64,000 nucleotides of DNA from an uncultured Deferribacteres bacterium. Its GTDB lineage: Bacteria; Zhuqueibacterota; JdFR-76; DREG01. Positions 17,607 to 25,275 of the stretch are shown one piece after another. The DNA is taken from contig CAJVYQ010000002.1 of the NCBI GenBank assembly GCA_913009825.1, forward strand, positions 1-64,000, given 5' to 3'. The notes beneath the pieces were generated by a model, which saw only the letters and a program-made list of their open reading frames with translations, made no database searches and had not been told where the DNA came from. The stretch's first letter is position 1. Each line of letters starts with the position of its first letter. Position numbers and translations under genes: made by a program.

Positions 17607-18944
17607 TTAAACATCAATCACTTTCCATTTTCCACCATGAAAGCGAAAATAATTTAGAAAGGTACGTACCGTCTCATCTAAACCCATTACCAGCCAAATC
17701 CCCCACAGGGAAAGATTGAGAGGAAAGACAGCAATCCAGGTCAGGCCGGTTTCCGAGATGAAAAGGGAAACAATGGCCAGGTACATCAGCCAATTTAAAT
17801 CGCCTGCACCGCGCAAATTGCCGCTTAATACTGCATTCAAAGCTTTGGGAATCTGGATAACGGCAAACAAACGCAGAATATTAGACCCGGCATCGATTAC
17901 CGCTTTCTCACTAGTGAACAGGGCGATGAGCGGTTCGGAAAACAGAAAAATGAGTGCAACAATTATCAGGACAAATACAAGGACGACATAACCGGCCATT
18001 CTTCCCGTTTGTTCCGCTCGTTTATGTTCCTTTGCACCCAGATTCTGCCCAACCAGCGTCATGGTTCCCAGGCTAAACCCCATAAAAAACATGGAAATCA
18101 CCGCCTGAATCCGCATGAACACCTGGTGTGCCGCCAAAAAAACCAAACCTAAAATAGCGGCATAACCGGTGATGATCATCTGCCCCATTGCCCAGCACAA
18201 CTGTTCCACGGTTGTCGGCAATCCTGTTTTGAACAACCTTTTAAAACTCCGGTAGTTTGGGGTTGTCAATTCCCTGAAAGACAAGAACATGCGTGATTTT
18301 CTCGTTCTCAAAACAAAAAGAGTAGCAAAAAACCCCACCGAATGGGCGATTCCGACAGCATACGCAGCCCCACTTACTTCCATTCTTGGAAAGCCGAACA
18401 AGCCAAATATCAAAATTGGCGCTAAAACCAAATTGAGCAGATTGATAGTTAAATTGAGATACATAGAAACTTTTGTATCTCCTGCACCGCGGATAATACC
18501 AACGGCAATAAAATTGGTTATGATCAATGGCGTAAAAACCGCGATGATCCGGAGATACTGCGCTCCGGCTTGTTTGGCAATCGGTTCATTCTCACGGATC
18601 AATTTAAAAATTTCAGTACTGCCAAAATACCAGGTAAGACCGATAAAAAATGAGATCACGATGCCAATCATGAGAGCCTGCCCCAGAATATGATTTGCCT
18701 CCCAGTAATCCCTGGCACCAAGATATCTGTTTATAATAACCGAGCTGCCGACAACAAATGTAAGAATGACAGTAAAAAAAAGGATGATGATCTGAATAGC
18801 CATTCCCACACCCGCAAAGGCGGCGGCGCTTATTTTACCTATCAAAATGGCTTCGATAGTCCACATAATGGTTTGCGAAGACAAATCGACTACGGCAGGC
18901 AGTGAAGTTTTTAAAATATCTTTTAACGGCGATCCGGAAGACAT
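17607..18944 (-). CDS. MATE-family efflux protein
   Basis: A 445-residue inner-membrane protein with about 12 hydrophobic segments and the two-fold repeat of MatE domains (residues about 12-170 and 235-395). Both halves carry typical residues such as GAGDTKVSMYLNLTINLLNL and GAGDLNWLMYLAIVSLFI. It would export cationic drugs or metabolites using a Na+ or H+ gradient; the substrate is unknown. It lies between the inositol phosphate synthase gene, separated by a structured 135-bp gap, and tmk, 15 bases downstream. Confidence 0.9.
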   Translation of the reverse strand: MSSGSPLKDILKTSLPAVVDLSSQTIMWTIEAILIGKISAAAFAGVGMAIQIIILFFTVILTFVVGSSVIINRYLGARDYWEANHILGQALMIGIVISFFIGLTWYFGSTEIFKLIRENEPIAKQAGAQYLRIIAVFTPLIITNFIAVGIIRGAGDTKVSMYLNLTINLLNLVLAPILIFGLFGFPRMEVSGAAYAVGIAHSVGFFATLFVLRTRKSRMFLSFRELTTPNYRSFKRLFKTGLPTTVEQLCWAMGQMIITGYAAILGLVFLAAHQVFMRIQAVISMFFMGFSLGTMTLVGQNLGAKEHKRAEQTGRMAGYVVLVFVLIIVALIFLFSEPLIALFTSEKAVIDAGSNILRLFAVIQIPKALNAVLSGNLRGAGDLNWLMYLAIVSLFISETGLTWIAVFPLNLSLWGIWLVMGLDETVRTFLNYFRFHGGKWKVIDV

Positions 18945-18965
18945 TTAAGCGAAATCCTTTTAATA

Positions 18966-19063
18966 AATCACCCCCCTGATAAACTGAATTCCAACCATCG
19001 ATTGTGCCGCCTGAAAAAAATCAGGCGGAACGTGTCAAAATCAGGCTTTTCAAGGGGGTGATT
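18966..19063. repeat. nested hairpin element between the inositol synthase and MATE genes
   Basis: Three nested complementary pairs occupy 98 bp. They are an outer 10-bp stem AATCACCCCC (18966-18975) / GGGGGTGATT (19054-19063), a middle stem CCTGAT (18975-18980) / ATCAGG (19040-19045), and a compact hairpin CCGCCTGA-(A)6-TCAGGCGG (19007-19028). No U-run follows on either strand, so it is not a simple terminator. It may stabilise or process the operon mRNA, or be a small repeat element. Confidence 0.6.
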
Positions 19064-19079
19064 GTTTATTCCCTGTTTT

Positions 19080-20396
19080 TTATTGGTAATACTCTAAGCC
19101 AAGATGTGTGATCGGCTCCTCACCCATTAAAAAACGCAACGTATTTTTCAATTTAGTTAACTGAATGAAAATGTCATGTTCGGGGTACAATTCCGGTGCA
19201 CACATTGGACTCTTAAAATAAAAAGAGAGCCACTCCTGAACGCCCTTCATACCGGCGCGCATGGCTAAATCTGTAAATAATACCAGGTCCAGAACAATAG
19301 GGGCGGCCAGAATACTGTCCCGGCACAAAAAGTCTATTTTGATTTGCATCGGGTAACCCAGCCAGCCGAAAATATCTATATTGTCCCAGCCTTCTTTATT
19401 ATCACCACGCGGAGGATAATAATTAATCCGAACCTTGTGATAAAAATCGCTGTACAGATCAGGATATTTCTCCGGCTGAAGAATATATTCCAGAACAGAT
19501 AATTTGCTCTCTTCTTTCGTCTTGAATGATTCGGGATCGTCCAACACCTCACCGTCTCTGTTGCCTAAAATATTAGTGGAAAACCAACCGTTCAGACCGA
19601 GTAGCCTTGCTTTAAGTCCCGGCGCAATTATTGTTTTCATCAAAGTCTGACCGGTTTTAAAATCTTTGCCGCCAATGGGCAAAGTCATGTGGTCGGCCAG
19701 TTCCCTCATGGCTGGAATGTCTACGGTGAGATTCGGTGCTCCGTTTATGAAGGGCACACCGCTTTTCAAAGCGGCATAGGCATAAATCATGCTCGGTGCA
19801 ATTCCCGGATCGTTCTTTTCCAGTCCTTCTTCAAAGGAGGCCGGCGTATCATGGACCGGTTGAGATTTCAGAAAAATTTCCGTGCTGGCACACCAGATCA
19901 CAACAACACGATCCAGCTTGTTCCGCTGCTTAAAGTTCTCAATATCCTCCATCAATTGCTTCGCCAATTCTTTTTTGTTTTTACCTTTTTTAACATTGGT
20001 GCCGGATAATCGCTTCACATAATTTTGATCAAAAACAGCAGGCATCGGTTTTAGGGTGGAAAGTTCGTCTTTTACCTGTTCCAAAAATGTTTTTTCCAAC
20101 ACACCCGCGTTTAACGCTGCTTCATACGCGCTATCTTCAAAAATATCCCATGCTGCAAAAACCAAATCATTTATACCGGCAAGGGGAACAAAATCTTTGA
20201 CAAACGGAGAACGTTCTTCTGTCCTTTTTCCCAATCGAATCGTCCCCATTTGTGTGAGTGAACCGATCGGTTTGGCAATTTCTTTTTTCACGGCTTCAAC
20301 GCCGGCAACAAATGTAGTACTAACAGCCCCTAAACCTACCATCATCACACCCAATTTCCCTTCGGCAGGTTTAATTTCCATTTTCCTTTCTGACAT
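19080..20396 (-). CDS. ino1: inositol-3-phosphate synthase
   Basis: A 438-residue enzyme of the myo-inositol-1-phosphate synthase family, which converts glucose 6-phosphate to inositol 3-phosphate using NAD. Visible signatures are the dinucleotide-binding start GVMMVGLGAVSTTF, the segment INGAPNLTVDIPAM, GGKDFKTGQTLMKT, and LGLNGWFSTNILGNRDGEVL. The length fits the prokaryotic form. GGAGG lies just upstream of the ATG. The CDP-alcohol phosphatidyltransferase gene lies 24 bases upstream in the same operon, which points to inositol phospholipid synthesis. Confidence 0.93.
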   Translation of the reverse strand: MSERKMEIKPAEGKLGVMMVGLGAVSTTFVAGVEAVKKEIAKPIGSLTQMGTIRLGKRTEERSPFVKDFVPLAGINDLVFAAWDIFEDSAYEAALNAGVLEKTFLEQVKDELSTLKPMPAVFDQNYVKRLSGTNVKKGKNKKELAKQLMEDIENFKQRNKLDRVVVIWCASTEIFLKSQPVHDTPASFEEGLEKNDPGIAPSMIYAYAALKSGVPFINGAPNLTVDIPAMRELADHMTLPIGGKDFKTGQTLMKTIIAPGLKARLLGLNGWFSTNILGNRDGEVLDDPESFKTKEESKLSVLEYILQPEKYPDLYSDFYHKVRINYYPPRGDNKEGWDNIDIFGWLGYPMQIKIDFLCRDSILAAPIVLDLVLFTDLAMRAGMKGVQEWLSFYFKSPMCAPELYPEHDIFIQLTKLKNTLRFLMGEEPITHLGLEYYQ

Positions 20397-20420
20397 CGGT
20401 AACCTCCGATTTTTAATTAA

Positions 20421-21074
20421 CTAATCTCTTTTATCAAATTCAGTTACAATTTCATTCTTTTCACCATTTTGCTGAATCCAGATATAGCGGATTCTCTGAA
20501 TTGCCGTGTAATGTGTCATGACAGCCAGAACAAACAGACCGGCAATTAACACATATTCATGAATCAAAGCGGAAATGCCCAGCGTTACAATACGCTCGGG
20601 GCGTTGCATAATTCCCACTTTACAGGAAAAACCAAGGCCTTCTGCTCTTGCCCGCACATAACTTACCATCAGGGATCCCGCCAGAACAATAATGCTGATC
20701 AATGAGGTAAGAAATTTATTCTCACCAATAAAATAATAGGCAAGTCCTATGAAAATAATGATTTCGGCATAGCGATCCAGGGTGGAATCATAAAGGGCGC
20801 CAAAACGGGTTACCTGATTTGTTCCCCGGGCAATTCTTCCATCCATAATATCAAAAATACCGGAGAGCAGAACCAAACCGGCGCCAATCCGCAGGGCGCC
20901 AATGGCAAAAAAATAACCGGCAAAAATACTGACACCAAATCCCATGGTCGTCAATGAATTTGGATTGATCTCCATCCGGATCAGGAAAGAGATGAACGGG
21001 TCAATCAGATTAACAAAACCTGTTTTAATACTTTCCCAAACATTTTTCAAAAATAACGGAAATGTCCTTTCCAC
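20421..21074 (-). CDS. CDP-alcohol phosphatidyltransferase, probably phosphatidylinositol (phosphate) synthase
   Basis: A 217-residue membrane protein with about five to six hydrophobic segments. The family motif D-G-x2-A-R-x8-G-x3-D-x3-D is complete in DIMDGRIARGTNQVTRFGALYDSTLDRY. The enzyme joins a CDP-diacylglycerol to an alcohol head group. Because the next gene makes inositol 3-phosphate, the likely product is phosphatidylinositol phosphate or phosphatidylinositol; that is inference from context, and phosphatidylglycerophosphate synthase cannot be excluded. The start is GTG at 21074 with GAGG 6 bases upstream. Confidence 0.88.
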   Translation of the reverse strand: MERTFPLFLKNVWESIKTGFVNLIDPFISFLIRMEINPNSLTTMGFGVSIFAGYFFAIGALRIGAGLVLLSGIFDIMDGRIARGTNQVTRFGALYDSTLDRYAEIIIFIGLAYYFIGENKFLTSLISIIVLAGSLMVSYVRARAEGLGFSCKVGIMQRPERIVTLGISALIHEYVLIAGLFVLAVMTHYTAIQRIRYIWIQQNGEKNEIVTEFDKRD

Positions 21075-21091
21075 AATAAACCTCTTTTATT

Positions 21092-21781
21092 TCACTTTCC
21101 TTGAATAATGAGTACAAATTCTCCTTTAATGCTGTTTCGATTTTGAAAAACCTCAATCGCTTTTTCAACCGGGAGACGCAACACTTCCTCAAATTTTTTT
21201 GTTAATTCCCGGGCAACAACAAGATTCCGGTTTCCTAAAAAGTTGAAGATATCTTTCAATGTGCGCAGCAACCGGTGCGGCGACTCATACAAAATGATGG
21301 TTCTTTCTTCCTCATTTAATTTTTGCAACCTGGTTTTTCTTCCTTTTTTCACCGGCAAAAACCCCTCGAAGACAAAGCGATTTGTGGGAATTCCGGACAC
21401 CACCAGCGCAGTTAACAGTGCGGATGCACCCGGTACGGCCACAATTCCGATATTTTCCTGAATTGCCCGGCTCACCAAATAAAAAGCCGGATCGGAGATC
21501 CCCGGCGTCCCGGCATCAGAAATGACGGCAACATCATCCCCCTGCTTAAGCCGCTTTAAAATAGACGACGTTTTTTTCTTTTGATTGTAAGAAAAAAAAC
21601 TGGTGAGCGGTGTTTTTATTTTATAACGATTCAATAAAATCCTGCTTTTCCGTGTATCCTCCGCGGCAATTAATTGAACCCGGGTGAGGACATCAACAGC
21701 ACGAAATGAAACATCCCCCAAATTCCCGATAGGGGTGCTGACAATAAATAATGTCCCCGTTTCCGGTTCAAAATCAGCCAA
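21092..21781 (-). CDS. rsmI: 16S rRNA (cytidine-2'-O)-methyltransferase
   Basis: A 229-residue SAM-dependent methyltransferase that modifies C1402 of 16S rRNA. Signatures are GTLFIVSTPIGNLGDVSFRA, AAEDTRKSRILLNRY, AVISDAGTPGISDP, VPGASALLTALVVSGI and ILYESPHRLLRTL. It covers the tetrapyrrole-methylase core but lacks the extra C-terminal domain of the 286-residue E. coli protein. The start is a TTG at 21781 overlapping the end of the lysine aminotransferase gene by 8 bases, so translation is coupled. Confidence 0.93.
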   Translation of the reverse strand: MADFEPETGTLFIVSTPIGNLGDVSFRAVDVLTRVQLIAAEDTRKSRILLNRYKIKTPLTSFFSYNQKKKTSSILKRLKQGDDVAVISDAGTPGISDPAFYLVSRAIQENIGIVAVPGASALLTALVVSGIPTNRFVFEGFLPVKKGRKTRLQKLNEEERTIILYESPHRLLRTLKDIFNFLGNRNLVVARELTKKFEEVLRLPVEKAIEVFQNRNSIKGEFVLIIQGK

Positions 21782-23099
21782 TCTTCTGAATCACCTTTTT
21801 TAAAATCTTTACGGCTTGATCAATGTCCTCCCTGGTGGTAATGAGGGAGGGACGAAAACGCACGGATTGAATGCCGCTGGGCAGAACAATCATTTTTTGG
21901 GCAAGTGCTTCTTGGATGATCTCTCCTCTTTTTTCCACCGGGTTCACATCAAAGGCAACAAAAAACCCTCTCCCGCGAACATTAGCGAGAAGCCGGGTAT
22001 TTTCAGCCGCTAATTCCTGCAATTGAGTACGCAGGTACTTACCTGTTTCTGCGGCGTTTTTAATCAATTGATCATCGTCAATTACTTCAAAATACCGGGT
22101 TGCCCGCACCATATCGACTAAATTACCACCCCAGGTTGAATTAATCCGGCTGGATTCCTTAAAGACGTGGTTCTCAACTTCTTCCACCCGATCCGTTACT
22201 AAAATGCCGCAAACCTGGGTTTTTTTACCGAAACACAAAATATCCGGTACCACAGCAAAATGCTCAAAGGCCCACCATTTTCCTGTAATGCCAACCCCGG
22301 TCTGAACTTCGTCAAAAATCAACAGAATGTCGGACTCATCACAAATCTGCCGCAAACTTTGAAAGAATTCTTTGCGGAAATGATTGTCGCCGCCTTCTCC
22401 CTGAATCGGTTCGATGATGATGGCAGCAATGTCATCGGGATTATCCCGAATAGCCGTTTTAATCTGATTCAGGCTTTCCTGTTCGGCCTGTTGTACTTTT
22501 TGCAGGTTTTCTTCCGTTTCAGGAAAAGTGAGTTTTGGGTTCAAAACTCTGGGCCAGTCAAACTTGGGAAAATATTTTGTTTTGCGCGGATCGGCTGTAT
22601 TAGTCAGGGAAAGGGTGTATCCGGTTCTGCCGTGGAATGCCTGTTGAAAATGAAGAATCTGTTTTCCTTTTTCTTCTTTATGCTCTTGAGTAAAATTTTT
22701 CCGCACCTTCCAGTCAAAGGCTGTTTTTAACGCATTTTCCACGGCCAGAGCCCCGCCTTCAATCATAAAAATATATTTGAAGGTATTTTCCGGCACCATC
22801 TTTTCAAAAAACGTCGCAACAAATTCCGCCATCCCCACAGTATAGAAATCAGAATTGGATGGCTTTTGCGTCGCAGCAAGCAATAATCGTTCTTTAAATT
22901 CCCCGGTCATCATTTTAGGATGATTATACCCCAACGGATTACTGGCGAAAAAACTAAAGAAATCCAGATATTCATCACCGTTTCGTTCGTCGATAAGGAT
23001 ATTCCCTTTGCTGTTTTTAAGATCAAAAACCAGGTCGTACCCATCGACCAACATATTTTTTTTCAATACATCCAGCACATTTTTAGGCTGTATTTTCAT
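21774..23099 (-). CDS. lat: L-lysine 6-aminotransferase
   Basis: A 441-residue class III PLP aminotransferase of the lysine-epsilon type. It moves the epsilon amino group of lysine to 2-oxoglutarate, giving allysine, which cyclises to piperideine-6-carboxylate. IFDEVQTGVGITGKWWAFEH holds the PLP-ring Asp, and FGKKTQVCG (K292/K293) contains the Schiff-base lysine; this FGKKTQVCG segment is characteristic of Lat. GGAGG precedes the ATG. The aldehyde dehydrogenase 59 bases upstream in the operon would oxidise the product to 2-aminoadipate, giving a complete lysine-to-aminoadipate step. Confidence 0.9.
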   Translation of the reverse strand: MKIQPKNVLDVLKKNMLVDGYDLVFDLKNSKGNILIDERNGDEYLDFFSFFASNPLGYNHPKMMTGEFKERLLLAATQKPSNSDFYTVGMAEFVATFFEKMVPENTFKYIFMIEGGALAVENALKTAFDWKVRKNFTQEHKEEKGKQILHFQQAFHGRTGYTLSLTNTADPRKTKYFPKFDWPRVLNPKLTFPETEENLQKVQQAEQESLNQIKTAIRDNPDDIAAIIIEPIQGEGGDNHFRKEFFQSLRQICDESDILLIFDEVQTGVGITGKWWAFEHFAVVPDILCFGKKTQVCGILVTDRVEEVENHVFKESSRINSTWGGNLVDMVRATRYFEVIDDDQLIKNAAETGKYLRTQLQELAAENTRLLANVRGRGFFVAFDVNPVEKRGEIIQEALAQKMIVLPSGIQSVRFRPSLITTREDIDQAVKILKKVIQKIG

Positions 23100-23158
23100 A
23101 TTCGGGCCTCCAGATCATTCAATATTTTTAGCCATATTTTTAATCTAACGCCAAATTT

Positions 23159-24646
23159 TTACCGGTTATCTATCTGGGCTTTTTGCAGCTTTCCGCTGTA
23201 ATCAACATAAACGGTTTTGGTTTCAGAGAAAAAGTCGTAAACCGCCCATCCACCTTCTCTGTGACCGTTGCCGGTTTCTTTTACGCCACCGAACGGCATG
23301 TGACATTCCGCCCCAATAGTAGGCCCGTTGATGTAAGTGATTCCAGCTTGAATATCCCTCATAGCACGAAAAGCATTATTCACGTCGCGGGTGTAAATTG
23401 ACGAGGACAGGCCATAGTCCGTATCATTCAAAACATCGATAGCTTCATCAAAAGAGGCCACTTTAATTACAGAAAGTACCGGGCCGAATATCTCTTCCCG
23501 GGCAATTCTCATATTCCGGTTCACATCTACAAAAATAGTGGGTTTGTAAAAAAAGCCTTTTTTCAAATCGCCCGTTTCATCCGGTTCTCCGCCGCAAAGT
23601 AACGTTGCGCCTTCCTGTTTCCCTATTTCCACGTAGCTGTGTACGGTTTCCAGTTGACCGCGATTGACCACCGGGCCCACATCCACACTTTCATCAAGAC
23701 CGTTGCCAAGTTTTAACTTTTGGGTACTCTCCAAAAGAAGGTCAACAAACTTTTTATAAATTTTTTCGTGGACTATCAATCTGCTGGTTGCAGTACATCT
23801 TTGTCCGGTTGTGCCAAAAGCGCCCCATAATGCACCCTCCAGTGCCAGATGCAAATCGGCATCATCCATAATAATTTCGGCGTTTTTGCCTCCTAATTCC
23901 AAAGACACACGCTTCAGACTTTTGCCTGCTTTTTCGTTGATGATTTTGCCAACCTGTGAGGAACCTGTGAAGGAGATCAGATCGATGTCCGGATGCTCAA
24001 CAATAGGGATACCTACAGCGGTACCGGTACCGTGAACAATATTGATCGCAAGAGGCGGTACTCCCGCTTCGAGCAAGACCTCTATAAATAATGTGGCCGT
24101 AGCCGGCGTATCGCTGGCTGGTTTAAAAACAACTGTGTTACCGCAGGTAAGTGCGGGAAAAATTTTCCAGGTGGGAATAGCCATGGGAAAATTCCAAGGC
24201 GAAATCAAACCCGCAACACCAATTGGAATATGTGTTGTCATATTAAATTTGTTGGGCAATTCAGACGGAACAGTTTGGCCGAACATTCGACGACCTTCGC
24301 CAAATGCATAATAAGCGGTATCGATTCCTTCCTGTGTGTCTCCGCGGGTTTCGGCGATAACCTTCCCCATTTCTCTTGTCATCACCCGGGAAATTTTTTC
24401 TTTTCTTTGAACCATAATATCGCCGGCTTTTTTCATGATTTCGCCTCGTTCCGGTGACGGCACCAGACGCCATTCCTTAAATGCATGACGCGCACCTGCA
24501 ACAGCTTTGTCCACGTCTTCTTTATTTGATTTTGGAAAAACACCAACCACCTCATCCCAATTGGCTGGATTCCTGTTTTCAAACGTCTCTCCGGTAACGG
24601 AATCTACCCACTCGCCATTGATAAAATTTTTGTACTCTTTACTCAT
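23159..24646 (-). CDS. aldehyde dehydrogenase, probably aminoadipate-semialdehyde dehydrogenase
   Basis: A 495-residue NAD(P)-dependent aldehyde dehydrogenase. Visible motifs are ISPWNFPMAIPTWKIFPAL (cofactor site), FTGSSQVGK, the catalytic Glu in LELGGKNAEI and the catalytic Cys in GTTGQRCTAT, with EIFGPVLSV and PFGGVKETGNGHREGG near the C-terminus. As the first gene of an operon with lysine 6-aminotransferase, the likely substrate is 2-aminoadipate 6-semialdehyde or its cyclic imine; this is inferred from context. A promoter candidate lies 88 bases upstream, and GGAG lies 8 bases before the start. Confidence 0.88.
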   Translation of the reverse strand: MSKEYKNFINGEWVDSVTGETFENRNPANWDEVVGVFPKSNKEDVDKAVAGARHAFKEWRLVPSPERGEIMKKAGDIMVQRKEKISRVMTREMGKVIAETRGDTQEGIDTAYYAFGEGRRMFGQTVPSELPNKFNMTTHIPIGVAGLISPWNFPMAIPTWKIFPALTCGNTVVFKPASDTPATATLFIEVLLEAGVPPLAINIVHGTGTAVGIPIVEHPDIDLISFTGSSQVGKIINEKAGKSLKRVSLELGGKNAEIIMDDADLHLALEGALWGAFGTTGQRCTATSRLIVHEKIYKKFVDLLLESTQKLKLGNGLDESVDVGPVVNRGQLETVHSYVEIGKQEGATLLCGGEPDETGDLKKGFFYKPTIFVDVNRNMRIAREEIFGPVLSVIKVASFDEAIDVLNDTDYGLSSSIYTRDVNNAFRAMRDIQAGITYINGPTIGAECHMPFGGVKETGNGHREGGWAVYDFFSETKTVYVDYSGKLQKAQIDNR

Positions 24647-24733
24647 TTTACTAACTCCTATCTTTTATGTGTTTTAATCCACAAACTTTCTCAGCCGTTT
24701 CTAGCTTGCTTTTTGCCACACAACAAACTAAAA

Positions 24734-24762
24734 AGAATAATAAAATTTATCTACAAAGTCAA
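24734..24762 (-). promoter_or_regulatory. promoter of the lysine-degradation operon
   Basis: On the minus strand TTGACT (24762-24757), a 17-base spacer and TATTCT (24739-24734) give a near-consensus sigma70-type promoter. It leaves an 80-base leader before the ATG at 24646, and this is the only clear promoter ahead of the operon running down to 14355. Confidence 0.65.
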
Positions 24763-25275
24763 GGCAATTCAAAGGTTTTAAAAGGTTTAAGGATGAGGAT
24801 GATTCTTTTAGATTGAACAACGGTGGAATATTTAAAGGAGGAAAAAGGAAAAAATAGAAAAAGGAAAATCAGACCGGTTTGAGAACGTTCTGTGCCTGAA
24901 ATCCAGCTCTCCGGCCTTTTGATAAAACAGAAAAAAAAGGAAATCCCCCTGAAATTCCCCTGATATTTAAAACTGCTCCGGCGTTTTTGTGTGGGTGGTA
25001 GGTGGGTTGCCATCACAGTATGAAGGCGGCTTTGGGAAGCGCCCATGATCGGTAACTCAATTTATCCCAATTATTGAGACCCAACCTATTTCACAGGCAT
25101 CTATCGCAACCACTGTACCACCTTTTTTAAAAACAAATGTGAGGCTTCTCTATCTTTTATTTTTTCAGACAATTATCCACGAAATATTTTTTTCACTGGT
25201 GATTTTTACTACATTTTACACCATAAAAATGTAGTCTTTTTTCAACATGGGTGTGGCAAAAACGCCGCACATTTT
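24763..25275. other. non-coding stretch with a plus-strand terminator
   Basis: No supported protein gene is visible; a 95-codon minus-strand frame at 24759-25046 has low-complexity sequence and no family resemblance. A small hairpin CTCAAT...ATTGAG lies at 25056-25078. The only strong element is the terminator at 25208-25242, which points away from both neighbouring genes. Confidence 0.5.
25208..25242 (+). terminator. plus-strand Rho-independent terminator without an assigned gene
   Basis: A perfect 10-bp stem ACTACATTTT (25208-25217) / AAAATGTAGT (25226-25235) with an 8-base loop is followed by CTTTTTT. On the minus strand the stem is followed by A residues, so it works only for plus-strand transcription, although no plus-strand gene is seen upstream. 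Confidence 0.65.

Noticed and set aside
24759-25046. 95-codon minus-strand frame
   Set aside because: It covers the promoter of the lysine operon and consists of low-complexity Phe/Lys-rich sequence without a ribosome binding site.
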